Notes under the pieces: model-generated
Seen by the model: only the letters and a program-made list of their open reading frames with translations
Told to the model about the DNA's origin: nothing
The model's database searches: none
Part shown: in pieces, positions 7,883 to 16,426 of the stretch
Layout: each line of letters starts with the position of its first letter
Position numbering within the stretch: position 1 is the first letter of the stretch
Program-made: the position numbers and the translations under genes
Assembly (NCBI GenBank): GCA_964555935.1
Contig: CAZKUN010000003.1
Location: 49,622-113,621, forward strand
Length of the DNA stretch: 64,000 bases
From: CAZKUN01 sp964555935
GTDB taxonomy: Bacteria; Armatimonadota; Zipacnadia; Zipacnadales; VGFC01
Reading direction: 5' to 3'

Positions 7883-9013
7883 GTGGACCACAAGAGCGGA
7901 CCGGGCGCTGGCTGCGTCGTTGTCATCGCGCTACTCGCGGGCCTGATCGGCGGCTTGGGCGGAGGGTACTACGCCGGCACTCGCGCGGCGTCTACCGGAG
8001 GGCCGGGCGAGCTTCCGACCTTGCCCACGACGCCGACGAGCAGCGTGAAGATACTCCACGAGGATGACGCGGTCATCAACAGCGTCCGCGCGGTCGACCC
8101 GAGCGTCGTGAAGGTCGTTGCGCGTGAGGAAGCCCCCCGCAGCATGATGGAGCACTACATGGGCGCCCCCCCGCGCGTGAGCGAGGGCCTCGGCACGGGC
8201 TTTGTCTTCGAGTACGAGGACGGCCATCAATACGTGCTGACGAACAGCCACGTCGTCGGCGGCGCGCAGGAGATCCTGATCAAGTTCGTTGACGGCAGCA
8301 CCATCCACGGCGAGTTGGTCAACCAGGATCAGGAGAAAGACATTGCCGTTGTCCGGCTTGTCGACGCCCCAAGCGATCTCCCGAGCGTCAAACTCGGCGA
8401 CTCATCCGATCTGGAGATTGGCCAGCGCGTCCTCGCCATCGGACATCCCTTCGACTTCGAGCACACCGTGACGGTCGGCTACGTCAGCGCCATCGGCAAC
8501 CGCCAGTTCGGCCAAAGCGAGTGGCGGAACGTCATCCAGACCGACGCCGCCATCAACATGGGCAACAGCGGCGGGCCACTCGTCAACCTTGCCGGTGAGG
8601 TCATCGGCATCAACACGCTGATCTACTCCCCCACCGGATCGGGCAATATCGGCCTGGGGTTCGCGATCCCCATCAATGAAGCCAAGGAGATGCTCTACTT
8701 CCTGGTGCACGGCGGCCCGTGGGTGGGCATATCCGCCATCATGCCTAACAGCCCCGGATTCAGCCAATACTACGAGTTGCCCGTCAGCGACGGCGTCGTC
8801 ATCACGGCCGTTCGGCGCAGCAGCCCTGCCGACCAGTCGGGCATCCAGCCAGGCGATGTCATCCTCGATATCGACGGGAAGCAGATCGCAAATGGCGACG
8901 ACCTCCGTAGCGCCATCTTCGCGCACCGCATCGGCGACACGATCAGCTTCAAGATCGCGCGAAACGACAGTGTGACCGACGTTGAAGTCGTCGCGGGGAC
9001 GGTCAACCAGTAA
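7883..9013 (+). CDS. HtrA/DegP-like membrane-anchored serine protease with one PDZ domain
   Basis: 376 aa, GTG start with GGGAG at 7871-7875. One N-terminal transmembrane segment (about 8-34, glycine-rich) places the rest outside the cytoplasm. The trypsin-like domain has the complete triad: H123 in TNSHVVGG, D153 in KDIAVVRL and S229 in NMGNSGGPLVNL. A single PDZ domain follows (about 285-370: GVVITAVRRSSPADQSGIQPGDVI). This is the DegS/HtrA layout used for envelope protein quality control or regulated proteolysis. It is the last same-strand gene after ribH, separated by 13 bp; the link to flavin synthesis is probably only transcriptional. Confidence 0.88.
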   Translation: MDHKSGPGAGCVVVIALLAGLIGGLGGGYYAGTRAASTGGPGELPTLPTTPTSSVKILHEDDAVINSVRAVDPSVVKVVAREEAPRSMMEHYMGAPPRVSEGLGTGFVFEYEDGHQYVLTNSHVVGGAQEILIKFVDGSTIHGELVNQDQEKDIAVVRLVDAPSDLPSVKLGDSSDLEIGQRVLAIGHPFDFEHTVTVGYVSAIGNRQFGQSEWRNVIQTDAAINMGNSGGPLVNLAGEVIGINTLIYSPTGSGNIGLGFAIPINEAKEMLYFLVHGGPWVGISAIMPNSPGFSQYYELPVSDGVVITAVRRSSPADQSGIQPGDVILDIDGKQIANGDDLRSAIFAHRIGDTISFKIARNDSVTDVEVVAGTVNQ

Positions 9014-9028
9014 CGGGCGGCGGGGCCG

Positions 9029-11587
9029 TCAGCGCTCCCTCACTGAGCCGAACAGGTCCACCCGATCCACCGAGAGCTTGAGCCGGGCGCGTTCGCCAAG
9101 CGCCGCATACGCCCGCTCCGTGACGCTCCACGCAGGGGCGTCCGCGACCTCGCCGAGCAGAACCGACCGAGGCGCGCAACTCGCCGCGATCTCCGGCAAG
9201 TCACCGACTGTCACGAGGTGCGGCGCGGTCGGATCGACCCGGCCGGCAGCGTATGTTCGCCCGATATCAGGCGCGATCGCGTAGGCGATCCCCGGATCCA
9301 GCGCGGCTGATATCACTGCCAGAGGTCCGGCGTCTCCCACCCCCACCACGCCCACATTGTCGCTCTGTATCTCCGGACGCATCCGCAGCCAGCTCGCGAC
9401 CGCCATTAGGTCATGACTCCCCACTGCCGCCGGCGGCCGGCCCAGGAAGATCCCGTTCATTCGCCCGGCGTTCGCGTCCAGCGCCCACTCGCCCATGAAG
9501 CGTGGGTCCGCCACCACCACGCAGATCCCATCCTGCACCAGTTCCGCCACCGAGTCCCAATTCGCCGCGAGGAACGAGGCCTTCCCAGCCCCACTCGCGA
9601 TCACCACCGCGGGCACCCGACCCGCGCGCGCGTCGGGCAGCAGCATCACCACGGGCACGCGGATGTCTGCCTCGGTGCGGATGAGCGCGCGAACGAGCGT
9701 CATGCCATCAAGCTCTTGCTTGCTGAGCACCTCCGGCAGCGGGTCAATGGGCTGCGCGGGCTCGGCCAGCAGCGCGGCCAGGTCCTCACGCACTCGCCGG
9801 GCCGACATCTTCACGGTGACTTCGTTCTTCGTCTCGAAGACCGGCCCGGCCCTGCGCGCGCGAGCCTCCTCAAACACCGCCTCCGCGCCACGGCCATCTT
9901 CGGGCGGATCGTCAAGCGCCGCCAGCGTCGCCAGACTCTCGACGTGAAGCTGCGGCTCGTTAGCTTGCTCCGGGTCGTCGATCCCCTTCAGCCACCGGTT
10001 GAACCACGCGTACGCCTGCTCGCGCATTGCCTGGTTGTAGTCGTGGTGCGAATCGTGATGCTGGTTATCAACCTGATTCGTCTTGCCGTAGAGGCTGAAG
10101 ATCGACTCGATCTCCGGGTAGCCCTCCTCGGGGAACCACTTCGTCCAGTCGCCCGTCATGCTGATGAACAGGCTCGGCTTGGGCGCGACGCAGGCGGATA
10201 TCTCGGTCTGATCCGTTTCGCTGAGCAAGCCCGCCACGTGGTTGCACGAGCAGTGGGCCGAGTCGATCATCATGATCCGCCGCGCCTCGCACACGAGACC
10301 CACCGTCACCGCGGCTTTCACGCGCTCCTCGGTCGCCATCAGGTAGAACGCCTGCTGGCCGCCGCCCGAGCACCCGGTGACCCCGATCCGGTCTGCGTCC
10401 ACGTCCGGCAGCGAGCACAGCAGATCGATCCCCCGCATGTTGTTCCAGTGCATGATGGAGATCGGAGTGATCCCCGCGTGGTAATCGTAGGCATGCACGC
10501 TGTCGACGCCCAGGCAAACGTAGCCTTTCTTCGCCAGCGAGATCATCCGCGATTGAACGACCTCATTCCTCAGCCCGTTCGCCCAGTGCCCGTGCGGGTT
10601 CAGAATCGCCGGCGCCTTGCCGTCCATGTTCTTGGGCAGGTAAAGATAGCCGCTCGCGTAATACTCGGGCCACGTCTGCCAGTAGACCCTTTGGATGATG
10701 TAGTCGCCGCGGTCAAGCTGACCTGAGATCCTCACGTTCAGCGGGACGCGCTCGGGCGCCGGCACGAGGCCCAGTGAGCGGAGCACGTGGCGCCTCACGT
10801 GGTGCGCCCGGTCCTCCCATTCCTCCACGCTGTCCGCGCTCGGATTCTTCGGCGCGGCCATTCGCTCGAGGTACGCTCGCTGCATCTCGCGCAGGCTATC
10901 AACCTCAAGTAGCGTCCAGCGCTTCTGACCGTCTATCGTCTGCTTCGCGAGCGGCGCGAGCCCCTCGCTGATCTTCAGTTCCGCGATCTCGCCGGGGAAT
11001 GGTTGCCCCCCAGGGATGTTGTTGCCCAGGCTCATCGGGCAGGCCTCAGCTCCGCCCTGCCCCGCCGGCGCAGTTGCCTGGACCTGGCCGTCGACGATCA
11101 GCACAGACAGATTCGTCTCCGCGTCATGCGCGCCGATGACGTGATGCCACTCCGCGTCGGCGATGTCGGCGTGTGAGACCAGCTTCACCGAATCCCAACT
11201 CCACAGCTCCCACGACACCTTGCCCGGCTCGCGTCCCATCGTGAAGCCGAAACTCACGGCGCCACCTTCGCGCGCCATGAGGGCCGTCGAGAATCCCTTC
11301 TCCACCGTCCGGATCCACATCTCCACGGTGAAGCTGTCGCCACTCGTCAGGCCATAGACCTCCGAGCGCGGGAAGTTGATTCGAGCGTCTCCTTGGCTGA
11401 ACCGAACGCCGCCGCCAACAGGGCCGTCCATCCACTGTACGTTCGCCGCCTCGCCGTGATTCTCGCCGCCGGACACGTCAGCAATCGTCTCGCCCTGAGC
11501 CTCGTCGAGGCGCCAGTGTCCTACCACGCGCTGGGCCGATGCGTCCGTCGGCTGGATGACTGGGAAAAGCAGCATCGCCAATACCAT
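9029..11587 (-). CDS. Secreted LamG-domain protein with acetyl-xylan-esterase-like hydrolase and a second degenerate hydrolase domain
   Basis: 852 aa from an ATG preceded by GGGGGAGGAG. The frame continues 62 codons upstream, but that part has no protein character. A short hydrophobic N-terminus (VLAMLLFPVIQPTDASA) looks like a signal sequence without the usual positive residues. Residues about 20-200 are a LamG/concanavalin-like domain (VGHWRLDEAQGETIADVSG, FTVEMWIRT, WHHVIGAHD). An alpha/beta-hydrolase domain of the acetyl-xylan-esterase type follows (ILNPHGHW, nucleophile region VTGCSGGGQQA, HHDSHHDYNQAMREQAYAWF). From about 600 a second hydrolase fold appears, but its nucleophile elbow reads GVGDAG with no Ser or Cys, so it is probably non-catalytic. 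Polysaccharide ester cleavage is inferred. Confidence 0.75.
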   Translation of the reverse strand: MVLAMLLFPVIQPTDASAQRVVGHWRLDEAQGETIADVSGGENHGEAANVQWMDGPVGGGVRFSQGDARINFPRSEVYGLTSGDSFTVEMWIRTVEKGFSTALMAREGGAVSFGFTMGREPGKVSWELWSWDSVKLVSHADIADAEWHHVIGAHDAETNLSVLIVDGQVQATAPAGQGGAEACPMSLGNNIPGGQPFPGEIAELKISEGLAPLAKQTIDGQKRWTLLEVDSLREMQRAYLERMAAPKNPSADSVEEWEDRAHHVRRHVLRSLGLVPAPERVPLNVRISGQLDRGDYIIQRVYWQTWPEYYASGYLYLPKNMDGKAPAILNPHGHWANGLRNEVVQSRMISLAKKGYVCLGVDSVHAYDYHAGITPISIMHWNNMRGIDLLCSLPDVDADRIGVTGCSGGGQQAFYLMATEERVKAAVTVGLVCEARRIMMIDSAHCSCNHVAGLLSETDQTEISACVAPKPSLFISMTGDWTKWFPEEGYPEIESIFSLYGKTNQVDNQHHDSHHDYNQAMREQAYAWFNRWLKGIDDPEQANEPQLHVESLATLAALDDPPEDGRGAEAVFEEARARRAGPVFETKNEVTVKMSARRVREDLAALLAEPAQPIDPLPEVLSKQELDGMTLVRALIRTEADIRVPVVMLLPDARAGRVPAVVIASGAGKASFLAANWDSVAELVQDGICVVVADPRFMGEWALDANAGRMNGIFLGRPPAAVGSHDLMAVASWLRMRPEIQSDNVGVVGVGDAGPLAVISAALDPGIAYAIAPDIGRTYAAGRVDPTAPHLVTVGDLPEIAASCAPRSVLLGEVADAPAWSVTERAYAALGERARLKLSVDRVDLFGSVRER

Positions 11588-11727
11588 CGTCTCCTCCCCC
11601 ACGGCGCGCGGAGCCAGTCGCCCGGGGATTGTCGCTACTGCGAAGAGGGTTAGGCGCGCCGCATGGGAAACCTCCCCACTCCCCAACGCGGGCGCGACGT
11701 CAGACACTCTTGGAGCGCAACTTAACC
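11588..11727. promoter_or_regulatory. Divergent intergenic region
   Basis: 140 bp between the minus-strand hydrolase and the plus-strand MtlD-like gene. It must hold both start signals: GGAGGAG for the former, TTGGAG at 11710-11715 for the latter. I could not pick a convincing -35/-10 pair. Confidence 0.3.
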
Positions 11728-12945
11728 ATGCGCAAGTTCGTCCAGATCGGCGCCGGGAAGATCGGACGCTCATTCGTGGCCCAGCTATTCTCCGCCGCCG
11801 GCTACGAGGTCGTCTTCAGCGAGGTCAACCAGGCAGTGATCGACGCCCTCAACGAGCGATGCGGATACTCCGTCGAGGTGAGAGACCGTGATCCACGCGT
11901 TCTCACCGTCCGCAACGCGCGCGCGATCGATGCCCGCGATACCGACGCGGTAGCGAAGGAACTCGCCGACTGCGACTGCGCCGCGACATCCGTCGGGCCT
12001 GATTACATCAGATTCACCTACCCGGGAATCGCGCGGGCGCTTCAGATCAGAGCCGAGGCGGGCGCGCCGCCGCTCGACGTTATCCTCGCCGAGAACCTCC
12101 GCGACGCCGCGGCAATCGTCCGTGAGGGCGTCCGAGAGCTGCTTCCCGAGGGCTTCCCGGTTGAGGATTGGCTTGGACTGGTTGAGACGAGCATCGGCAA
12201 GATGGTGCCGATCATGGACGCCGAGGCCGAGAAAAGCGACCCGCTCTTGGTCTACGCGGAGGCCTACAACAACCTCATCTGCGACGCGCGCGGGTTCCTG
12301 AACGGAGTGCCCGCCGTCGCCGGCCTCGACGCCAAGCAGAACATCAAGGCCTACGTCGACCGGAAGTCATTCATCCACAATCTCGGGCATGCTCTGCTGG
12401 CGTACTTCGCCCACATCGAGGCGCCGGAGTTGGTCTACACGTGGGAAGCGATCGAGCACCCGCGCATCGGCGCCGCCACGCGCGCGGGGATGATGGAATC
12501 GGCGCGCGCGCTCATCGTCGAGTACCCGTCCGAATTCGACGACCAGAACCAGGCCGCCCACATCGACGACCTGCTCTCGAGATTTGCCAACAAGGCGCTC
12601 GGCGATACGATCTACCGCGTGGGTCGTGATGTCCAGCGCAAGCTGGGGCCGGACGATCGCGTCATTGGCGCTCTGGTCTTCGACAAGGAGCACGGCGTCT
12701 CCGCGCCCGCCACCACCCTCTGCGCCGCTGCCGGGATGCTGTTCAAAGCGGCCGACGAAGCGGGCGAGATGTTCCACAAGGACGAGGCCTTCGCCGAGGA
12801 GATCTACCCTCGCGGCGCGGACCACGTCCTCCGCGAGATCTGTGGCCTGGATCCTTCCAGCAGGCTCTATGCCGACATCACCCAGGCCCACGCTTCCGTC
12901 GTCGACGCCATCGCGTCCAACCGCTCGATTCTCGACCTCATCTGA
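11728..12945 (+). CDS. MtlD-like mannitol/fructuronate-family NAD-dependent polyol dehydrogenase
   Basis: 405 aa, close to E. coli mannitol-1-phosphate 5-dehydrogenase (about 380). The N-terminal Rossmann fold shows IGAGKIGRSFVAQLFSAAGY and EVNQAVIDALNER. The C-terminal helical domain has KSFIHNLGHALLAYF, matching the catalytic Lys/Asn/His region of the polyol-specific long-chain dehydrogenase family. It probably interconverts a sugar phosphate and a polyol phosphate or a related uronate; no PTS gene is nearby to support mannitol. ATG 11728 gives the conserved MRKFVQIGAG start. The 2Fe-2S gene follows 9 bp later. Confidence 0.8.
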   Translation: MRKFVQIGAGKIGRSFVAQLFSAAGYEVVFSEVNQAVIDALNERCGYSVEVRDRDPRVLTVRNARAIDARDTDAVAKELADCDCAATSVGPDYIRFTYPGIARALQIRAEAGAPPLDVILAENLRDAAAIVREGVRELLPEGFPVEDWLGLVETSIGKMVPIMDAEAEKSDPLLVYAEAYNNLICDARGFLNGVPAVAGLDAKQNIKAYVDRKSFIHNLGHALLAYFAHIEAPELVYTWEAIEHPRIGAATRAGMMESARALIVEYPSEFDDQNQAAHIDDLLSRFANKALGDTIYRVGRDVQRKLGPDDRVIGALVFDKEHGVSAPATTLCAAAGMLFKAADEAGEMFHKDEAFAEEIYPRGADHVLREICGLDPSSRLYADITQAHASVVDAIASNRSILDLI

Positions 12946-12954
12946 CCCGAACCA

Positions 12955-13290
12955 ATGACTCACCGAATCGACTCCCATCCCGTCCTCGGCGACCTTCCCT
13001 CGACCCAACTCGTCACCATCCACGTTGACGGCGAGCCAATCCAGGCGCGGGCGGGCGAGCCGATCGCCGCCGCGCTGCTGGCCGCCGGCAAGCGCGTCTT
13101 CCGCACCACCCAGAAACGCGAAGAGCCCCGCAGCGTCTTCTGCGCCATTGGTCGGTGTACGGACTGCGCGATGACGGTCGACGGCAGGCCGAACGTGCGC
13201 ACCTGCGTCACGCCCGTTCAGGACGGCATGCGCGTCGAGACCCAGTCCGGCCTCGGCCGGTTCTCGGAGGCCGATGATGGAGCGCGCTGA
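12955..13290 (+). CDS. 2Fe-2S ferredoxin-like subunit of an FAD oxidoreductase
   Basis: 111 aa. Residues 20-105 form a 2Fe-2S beta-grasp domain with Cys ligands in SVFCAIGRCTDCAMTVDG and a final Cys in VRTCVTPV. This is the small subunit type found with HcnB/OoxA/sarcosine-oxidase-alpha-like flavoproteins (HcnA/SoxA-N module). It overlaps the flavoprotein gene by 17 bp, so the two products very likely form one complex. A preceding MtlD-like gene 9 bp upstream suggests a shared operon. Confidence 0.85.
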   Translation: MTHRIDSHPVLGDLPSTQLVTIHVDGEPIQARAGEPIAAALLAAGKRVFRTTQKREEPRSVFCAIGRCTDCAMTVDGRPNVRTCVTPVQDGMRVETQSGLGRFSEADDGAR

Positions 13291-14791
13291 GGTCGCCGTC
13301 GTGGGTTCTGGCCCGGCGGGCCTTTGCGCGGCCATTGCAGCCGCCGAGGCCGGCGCGCGAGTTGTCCTTCTCGACGAAAACGACCGCCCCGGCGGCCAGC
13401 TCATCAAGCAGATCCATCGCTTCTTCGGCACGGCCGACCATCACGCGGGCGAGCGCGGCTACGAGATCGGCCGGAATCTCCTCAGCCAGGTCCGCCACCT
13501 CGGGGTCGACGTCCGCCTCAGCACGACTGTGTGGGGCACGTTCCCCGGCCCCCTCCTCGCCTGTGCAACCGACGATGGCCGTTCCTACCACCTCACCGCC
13601 GACCGCGTCATCCTTGCCACCGGAGCATCCGAACTCGCCATCGCCTTCCCCGGCTGGACGCTCCCGGGCGTCATGGGCGCCGGCGCCGCGCAGACACTCA
13701 TCAACCTCCACCGCGTCCGCCCGGGATCGCGAGCCTTGGTCATCGGCTCGGGCAATGTCGGTCTAATCGTCAGCTACCAACTCATCCAGGCCGGCGTCGA
13801 GGTCGCCGCCGTCGTCGAGGCCGCGCCCGAGGTCGGCGGATGGGATGTCCACGCCGCTCGCCTGCGCAGGACGGGCGTCCCGATCGTCACGTCTCACACG
13901 GTCGTCGAGGCCTTCGGCGACCAGCACGTCACGTCCGCCCGCATCGCTCAGACCGACGATTCGTGGCGCGCCATCCCCGGCACCGAACGTGACATCGACG
14001 TCGACCTCATCTGCCTCGCCGTGGGCCTCCGTCCACAGACCCAACTCGCCGGGATGCTCGAGCTTGAGATGGCCGATGATCCCCGCCGCGGTGGCCGCGT
14101 CCCCGTCCGTGACCAGGCGATGCGCAGCTCGCACGAGCATGTGTACGTCGCCGGCGACCTCGGCATGATCTCCGAGGCCTCGATCGCCATGGAGGAGGGG
14201 CGCATTGCCGGTCGCGCCGCCGCCCAGTCTGTAAGCCACGGCGATGCCGCCGAGACCGACCGCCTCATCACCGAAGCCCGCGCGCGCATCGCGATCATCG
14301 ATATCGACGTGAAGACCATGCCGCGTAGCGACGCGGAAACTCGGCGAGTTTCCCTTCCAGCCCGTCGGCCGTCCGCTCCCGGCCCTCACCCCATCATCGA
14401 ATGCCACCAGCACATCCCCTGCAATCCATGTGAGGCCGCCTGCCCCCACGGGCTGATCACCGTCGGCGATGACCCCACCAACCTGCCGACCGTCGAGCCG
14501 GAGGGCTGCACCGGATGCCTCCAGTGTGTCCGCGCGTGCCCAGGCATGGCGATCTTCATCGTCGAGCCTCTCCCTGAGTCCAACGAGGCGCTCATCTCCA
14601 TGCCCTGGGAGTTCCTCCCGCTCCCCGAGCCCGGCGACGCCGGTCAGGGCCTCGACCACCACGGCCAACCCGTCTGCCCCGCCCGCGTCGCCCGCGTCTC
14701 CCCCGCCCGCCCCGGAGGCACCCCCGTCCTCACCGTGGCAGTTCCGTTGCAGCACTCTCATCAGGTGCGCGGGTTCAGACAACCCGCCTGA
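13274..14791 (+). CDS. FAD-dependent oxidoreductase (HcnB/sarcosine-oxidase-alpha-like) with C-terminal ferredoxin domain
   Basis: 505 aa. FAD-binding VVGSGPAGLCAAIAAAEAGA at the N-terminus, GGQLIKQIHRFF, a second dinucleotide-binding VIGSGNVGLIVSYQLIQAG near 160 and the VYVAGDLGMI motif near 295 define the pyridine-nucleotide-disulfide-type flavoprotein. A ferredoxin-like module at about 375-430 has CHQHIPCNPCEAACP and CTGCLQCVRACPG. This chain with the preceding 2Fe-2S subunit resembles dehydrogenases of proline, hydroxyproline, octopine or glycine (HCN synthase). The usual third substrate-oxidising subunit is not next to it. The segment TMPRSDAETRRVSLPARRPS between the two parts is encoded by an inserted palindromic repeat. 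Confidence 0.85.
   Translation: MMERAEVAVVGSGPAGLCAAIAAAEAGARVVLLDENDRPGGQLIKQIHRFFGTADHHAGERGYEIGRNLLSQVRHLGVDVRLSTTVWGTFPGPLLACATDDGRSYHLTADRVILATGASELAIAFPGWTLPGVMGAGAAQTLINLHRVRPGSRALVIGSGNVGLIVSYQLIQAGVEVAAVVEAAPEVGGWDVHAARLRRTGVPIVTSHTVVEAFGDQHVTSARIAQTDDSWRAIPGTERDIDVDLICLAVGLRPQTQLAGMLELEMADDPRRGGRVPVRDQAMRSSHEHVYVAGDLGMISEASIAMEEGRIAGRAAAQSVSHGDAAETDRLITEARARIAIIDIDVKTMPRSDAETRRVSLPARRPSAPGPHPIIECHQHIPCNPCEAACPHGLITVGDDPTNLPTVEPEGCTGCLQCVRACPGMAIFIVEPLPESNEALISMPWEFLPLPEPGDAGQGLDHHGQPVCPARVARVSPARPGGTPVLTVAVPLQHSHQVRGFRQPA
14325..14370. repeat. Palindromic repeat embedded in a coding sequence
   Basis: GTAGCGACGC, then GGAAACTC (14335-14342) and GAGTTTCC (14346-14353), then CCAGCCCGTCGGCC. 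It matches the intergenic element at 1995-2039 nearly base for base in the conserved parts. It is read in a frame that avoids its TAG and forms the linker between the flavoprotein and ferredoxin modules. Confidence 0.75.
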
Positions 14792-14800
14792 TGGGGTGTG

Positions 14801-15256
14801 ATGCGGATGGAGACCTTCGAGTTCAGCACGCGCTTCCGGGCGAAGCTGCAGTTCCTATTGCTTCTGGTGCCGACGGCGTTCACAGCGCGGAGCCCTGTGA
14901 TCGGCGCCTCCGTGGAGGAGAACGGTCTCGTCACGTTCAGCACTCTCGACGCCCCAAGGGAGGTCCACGTCGATGACATCACGCGCGTCACCTACGCCTG
15001 GACCTGGTCGCCGTACGAGCCGAGGGTCAACGTCGTCATCGAACGTCACGACCGGTGGCGCACGATGCGGTTCTCCGCGCCGGCGTCCGAATTCCACAGA
15101 TTCGCGCTTGCCATGTTCGACCTCAAGCCCGATCTTAAGCTACGCGTTGGGACCGTGCCCTCTGCGGGCCCTGGGCTGCAGTCGGTGACCCCGGACGAGT
15201 TCTGGTCGCAGACGCCCCTCGACAGCCCCTGGGTGTCCCCCTGGTGGTGGCGGTGA
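14801..15256 (+). CDS. PH-like domain protein, paralogue 1 of 3
   Basis: 151 aa; a GTG at 14798 immediately precedes the ATG. It begins RMETFEFSTRFRAKLQFLL, then one hydrophobic stretch (17-33) and a beta-rich domain with VTFSTLDAPREVHVDDITRVTY, ending in an amphipathic helix (SEFHRFALAMFDLKPDLKL). The same plan, including the M-x-F-x-F start and the VTY strand, recurs in the next two genes. The family resembles bacterial PH-like membrane-anchored domains. The first of these starts 9 bp after the flavoprotein gene. Function unknown. Confidence 0.6.
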   Translation: MRMETFEFSTRFRAKLQFLLLLVPTAFTARSPVIGASVEENGLVTFSTLDAPREVHVDDITRVTYAWTWSPYEPRVNVVIERHDRWRTMRFSAPASEFHRFALAMFDLKPDLKLRVGTVPSAGPGLQSVTPDEFWSQTPLDSPWVSPWWWR

Positions 15257-15391
15257 CAACGGTTCTTCGGCAAGGGTCCCGACTAGGTGGCGCGAGGCGC
15301 CGCCGGCCTCAGGCAGGAGTCCGCCATGTCACCGGCCAACGTTGGAGACTGGAGAGCGCGGGCAGTGCATGTGGTACATGAGGGGTGCGGC

Positions 15392-16426
15392 ATGTGGCAG
15401 TTCACGTTCGTTGACATCGTCGGACGGCGCGCGAGGAATCTCGTGTTGGCCGCAGTGGGCGGCCTGTTGATCGGGCCGTTGGCAACGTCCATAACACACG
15501 CGGCGCTCGCCGCCCGCTCGGGTGCCGGTCACCCGGTGTCGCTCTACCCCTGGCTCGCCCCAGCCGCCGTAACCCTCATCGGCCTGGCGACGTCCGTAGT
15601 TGCTGTCTGCCGCGTGAGCGGCATAGTGCTGTCCATACACTTCACCAGCGACGGGGCTGCGTGGATTCACCGACTGTTTGGTTCGCGGCGCATTGAGGCA
15701 CGGGACGTCCTCGCCCTGTCTCAGCGCGGAGGGGCCGGTGATACCTTCATGCTGGTCTTGCACTGCGTGAACGGCAACCGGCGCCTTGAGGCCAGCCGCG
15801 ATTCGCTGGCGCAGGTCGTCCGCGACCTCCACTCCCTCAATCCGGACCTCAATCTTGGGCCATGGGCCTGGGAGGCGAATGGGCCCGCGCCCACCCATCC
15901 GGCCCCTCTCACGCACGTGTCGACGAGCGCGCTCGGGAGCTGGCCCCCATTTGCCCCTCTGATAGCGGCTTCACTGGGACTGGTGTGGCTTGCGCAGCTC
16001 GCCAGTGTCGCCGATGCCGTCATACGCCACCACACGTCGGGTCACGCTCTGTCCATCGAATGGGGTGCTCTGCCGCTTCTCCCTGTCCTGTTCGGCCTCG
16101 ATCTCCTTACCCGATACCTCTCACCCATACGAGCCGCTCGGACCCATGCCAACGGCGACGTCGACCTGTTGCGCCTGGGCGGCACGACCAGTATCTTCGC
16201 CGGCGATATCACGCACTTGGAGGGGTCTCGGAAGATGCTGGAGCCGGTGATGTGCATCCGGCGCAACCGCAAGCGTCACTATGTCAGCGGCGACCGAGCA
16301 CTACTTGTGGGCCTGGCCGCCTCACTCTACGCCCTCAACCCCGCCATCGATCTCGGCGAGTGGCGCGATCTCGTTCAGACTCAGGTACGCGCTGACGAAG
16401 GAGGCCATCAGCGTGAGGCAGTTTGA
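15392..16426 (+). CDS. PH-like domain membrane protein with two modules, paralogue 2 of 3
   Basis: 344 aa from ATG 15392 (GAGGGG just upstream), chosen because MWQFTFVDIVGRRARN parallels the starts of its two neighbours; the frame is open back to 15287. Two modules each consist of two hydrophobic segments followed by a PH-like beta domain and a helix: the first with AAWIHRLFGSRRIEARDVLAL and LHSLNPDLNLGPW, the second with TTSIFAGDITHLEGSRKM and LYALNPAIDLGEW. The repeated N-P-D/A-L ending shows internal duplication. It overlaps the next gene by 14 bp. Confidence 0.6.
   Translation: MWQFTFVDIVGRRARNLVLAAVGGLLIGPLATSITHAALAARSGAGHPVSLYPWLAPAAVTLIGLATSVVAVCRVSGIVLSIHFTSDGAAWIHRLFGSRRIEARDVLALSQRGGAGDTFMLVLHCVNGNRRLEASRDSLAQVVRDLHSLNPDLNLGPWAWEANGPAPTHPAPLTHVSTSALGSWPPFAPLIAASLGLVWLAQLASVADAVIRHHTSGHALSIEWGALPLLPVLFGLDLLTRYLSPIRAARTHANGDVDLLRLGGTTSIFAGDITHLEGSRKMLEPVMCIRRNRKRHYVSGDRALLVGLAASLYALNPAIDLGEWRDLVQTQVRADEGGHQREAV

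Noticed and set aside
9413..10726. Long plus-strand reading frame (437 codons) opposite the LamG/hydrolase gene
   Set aside because: It is an antisense shadow in GC-rich DNA: Arg/His/Leu-rich, no domain, while the minus strand has clear enzyme motifs.
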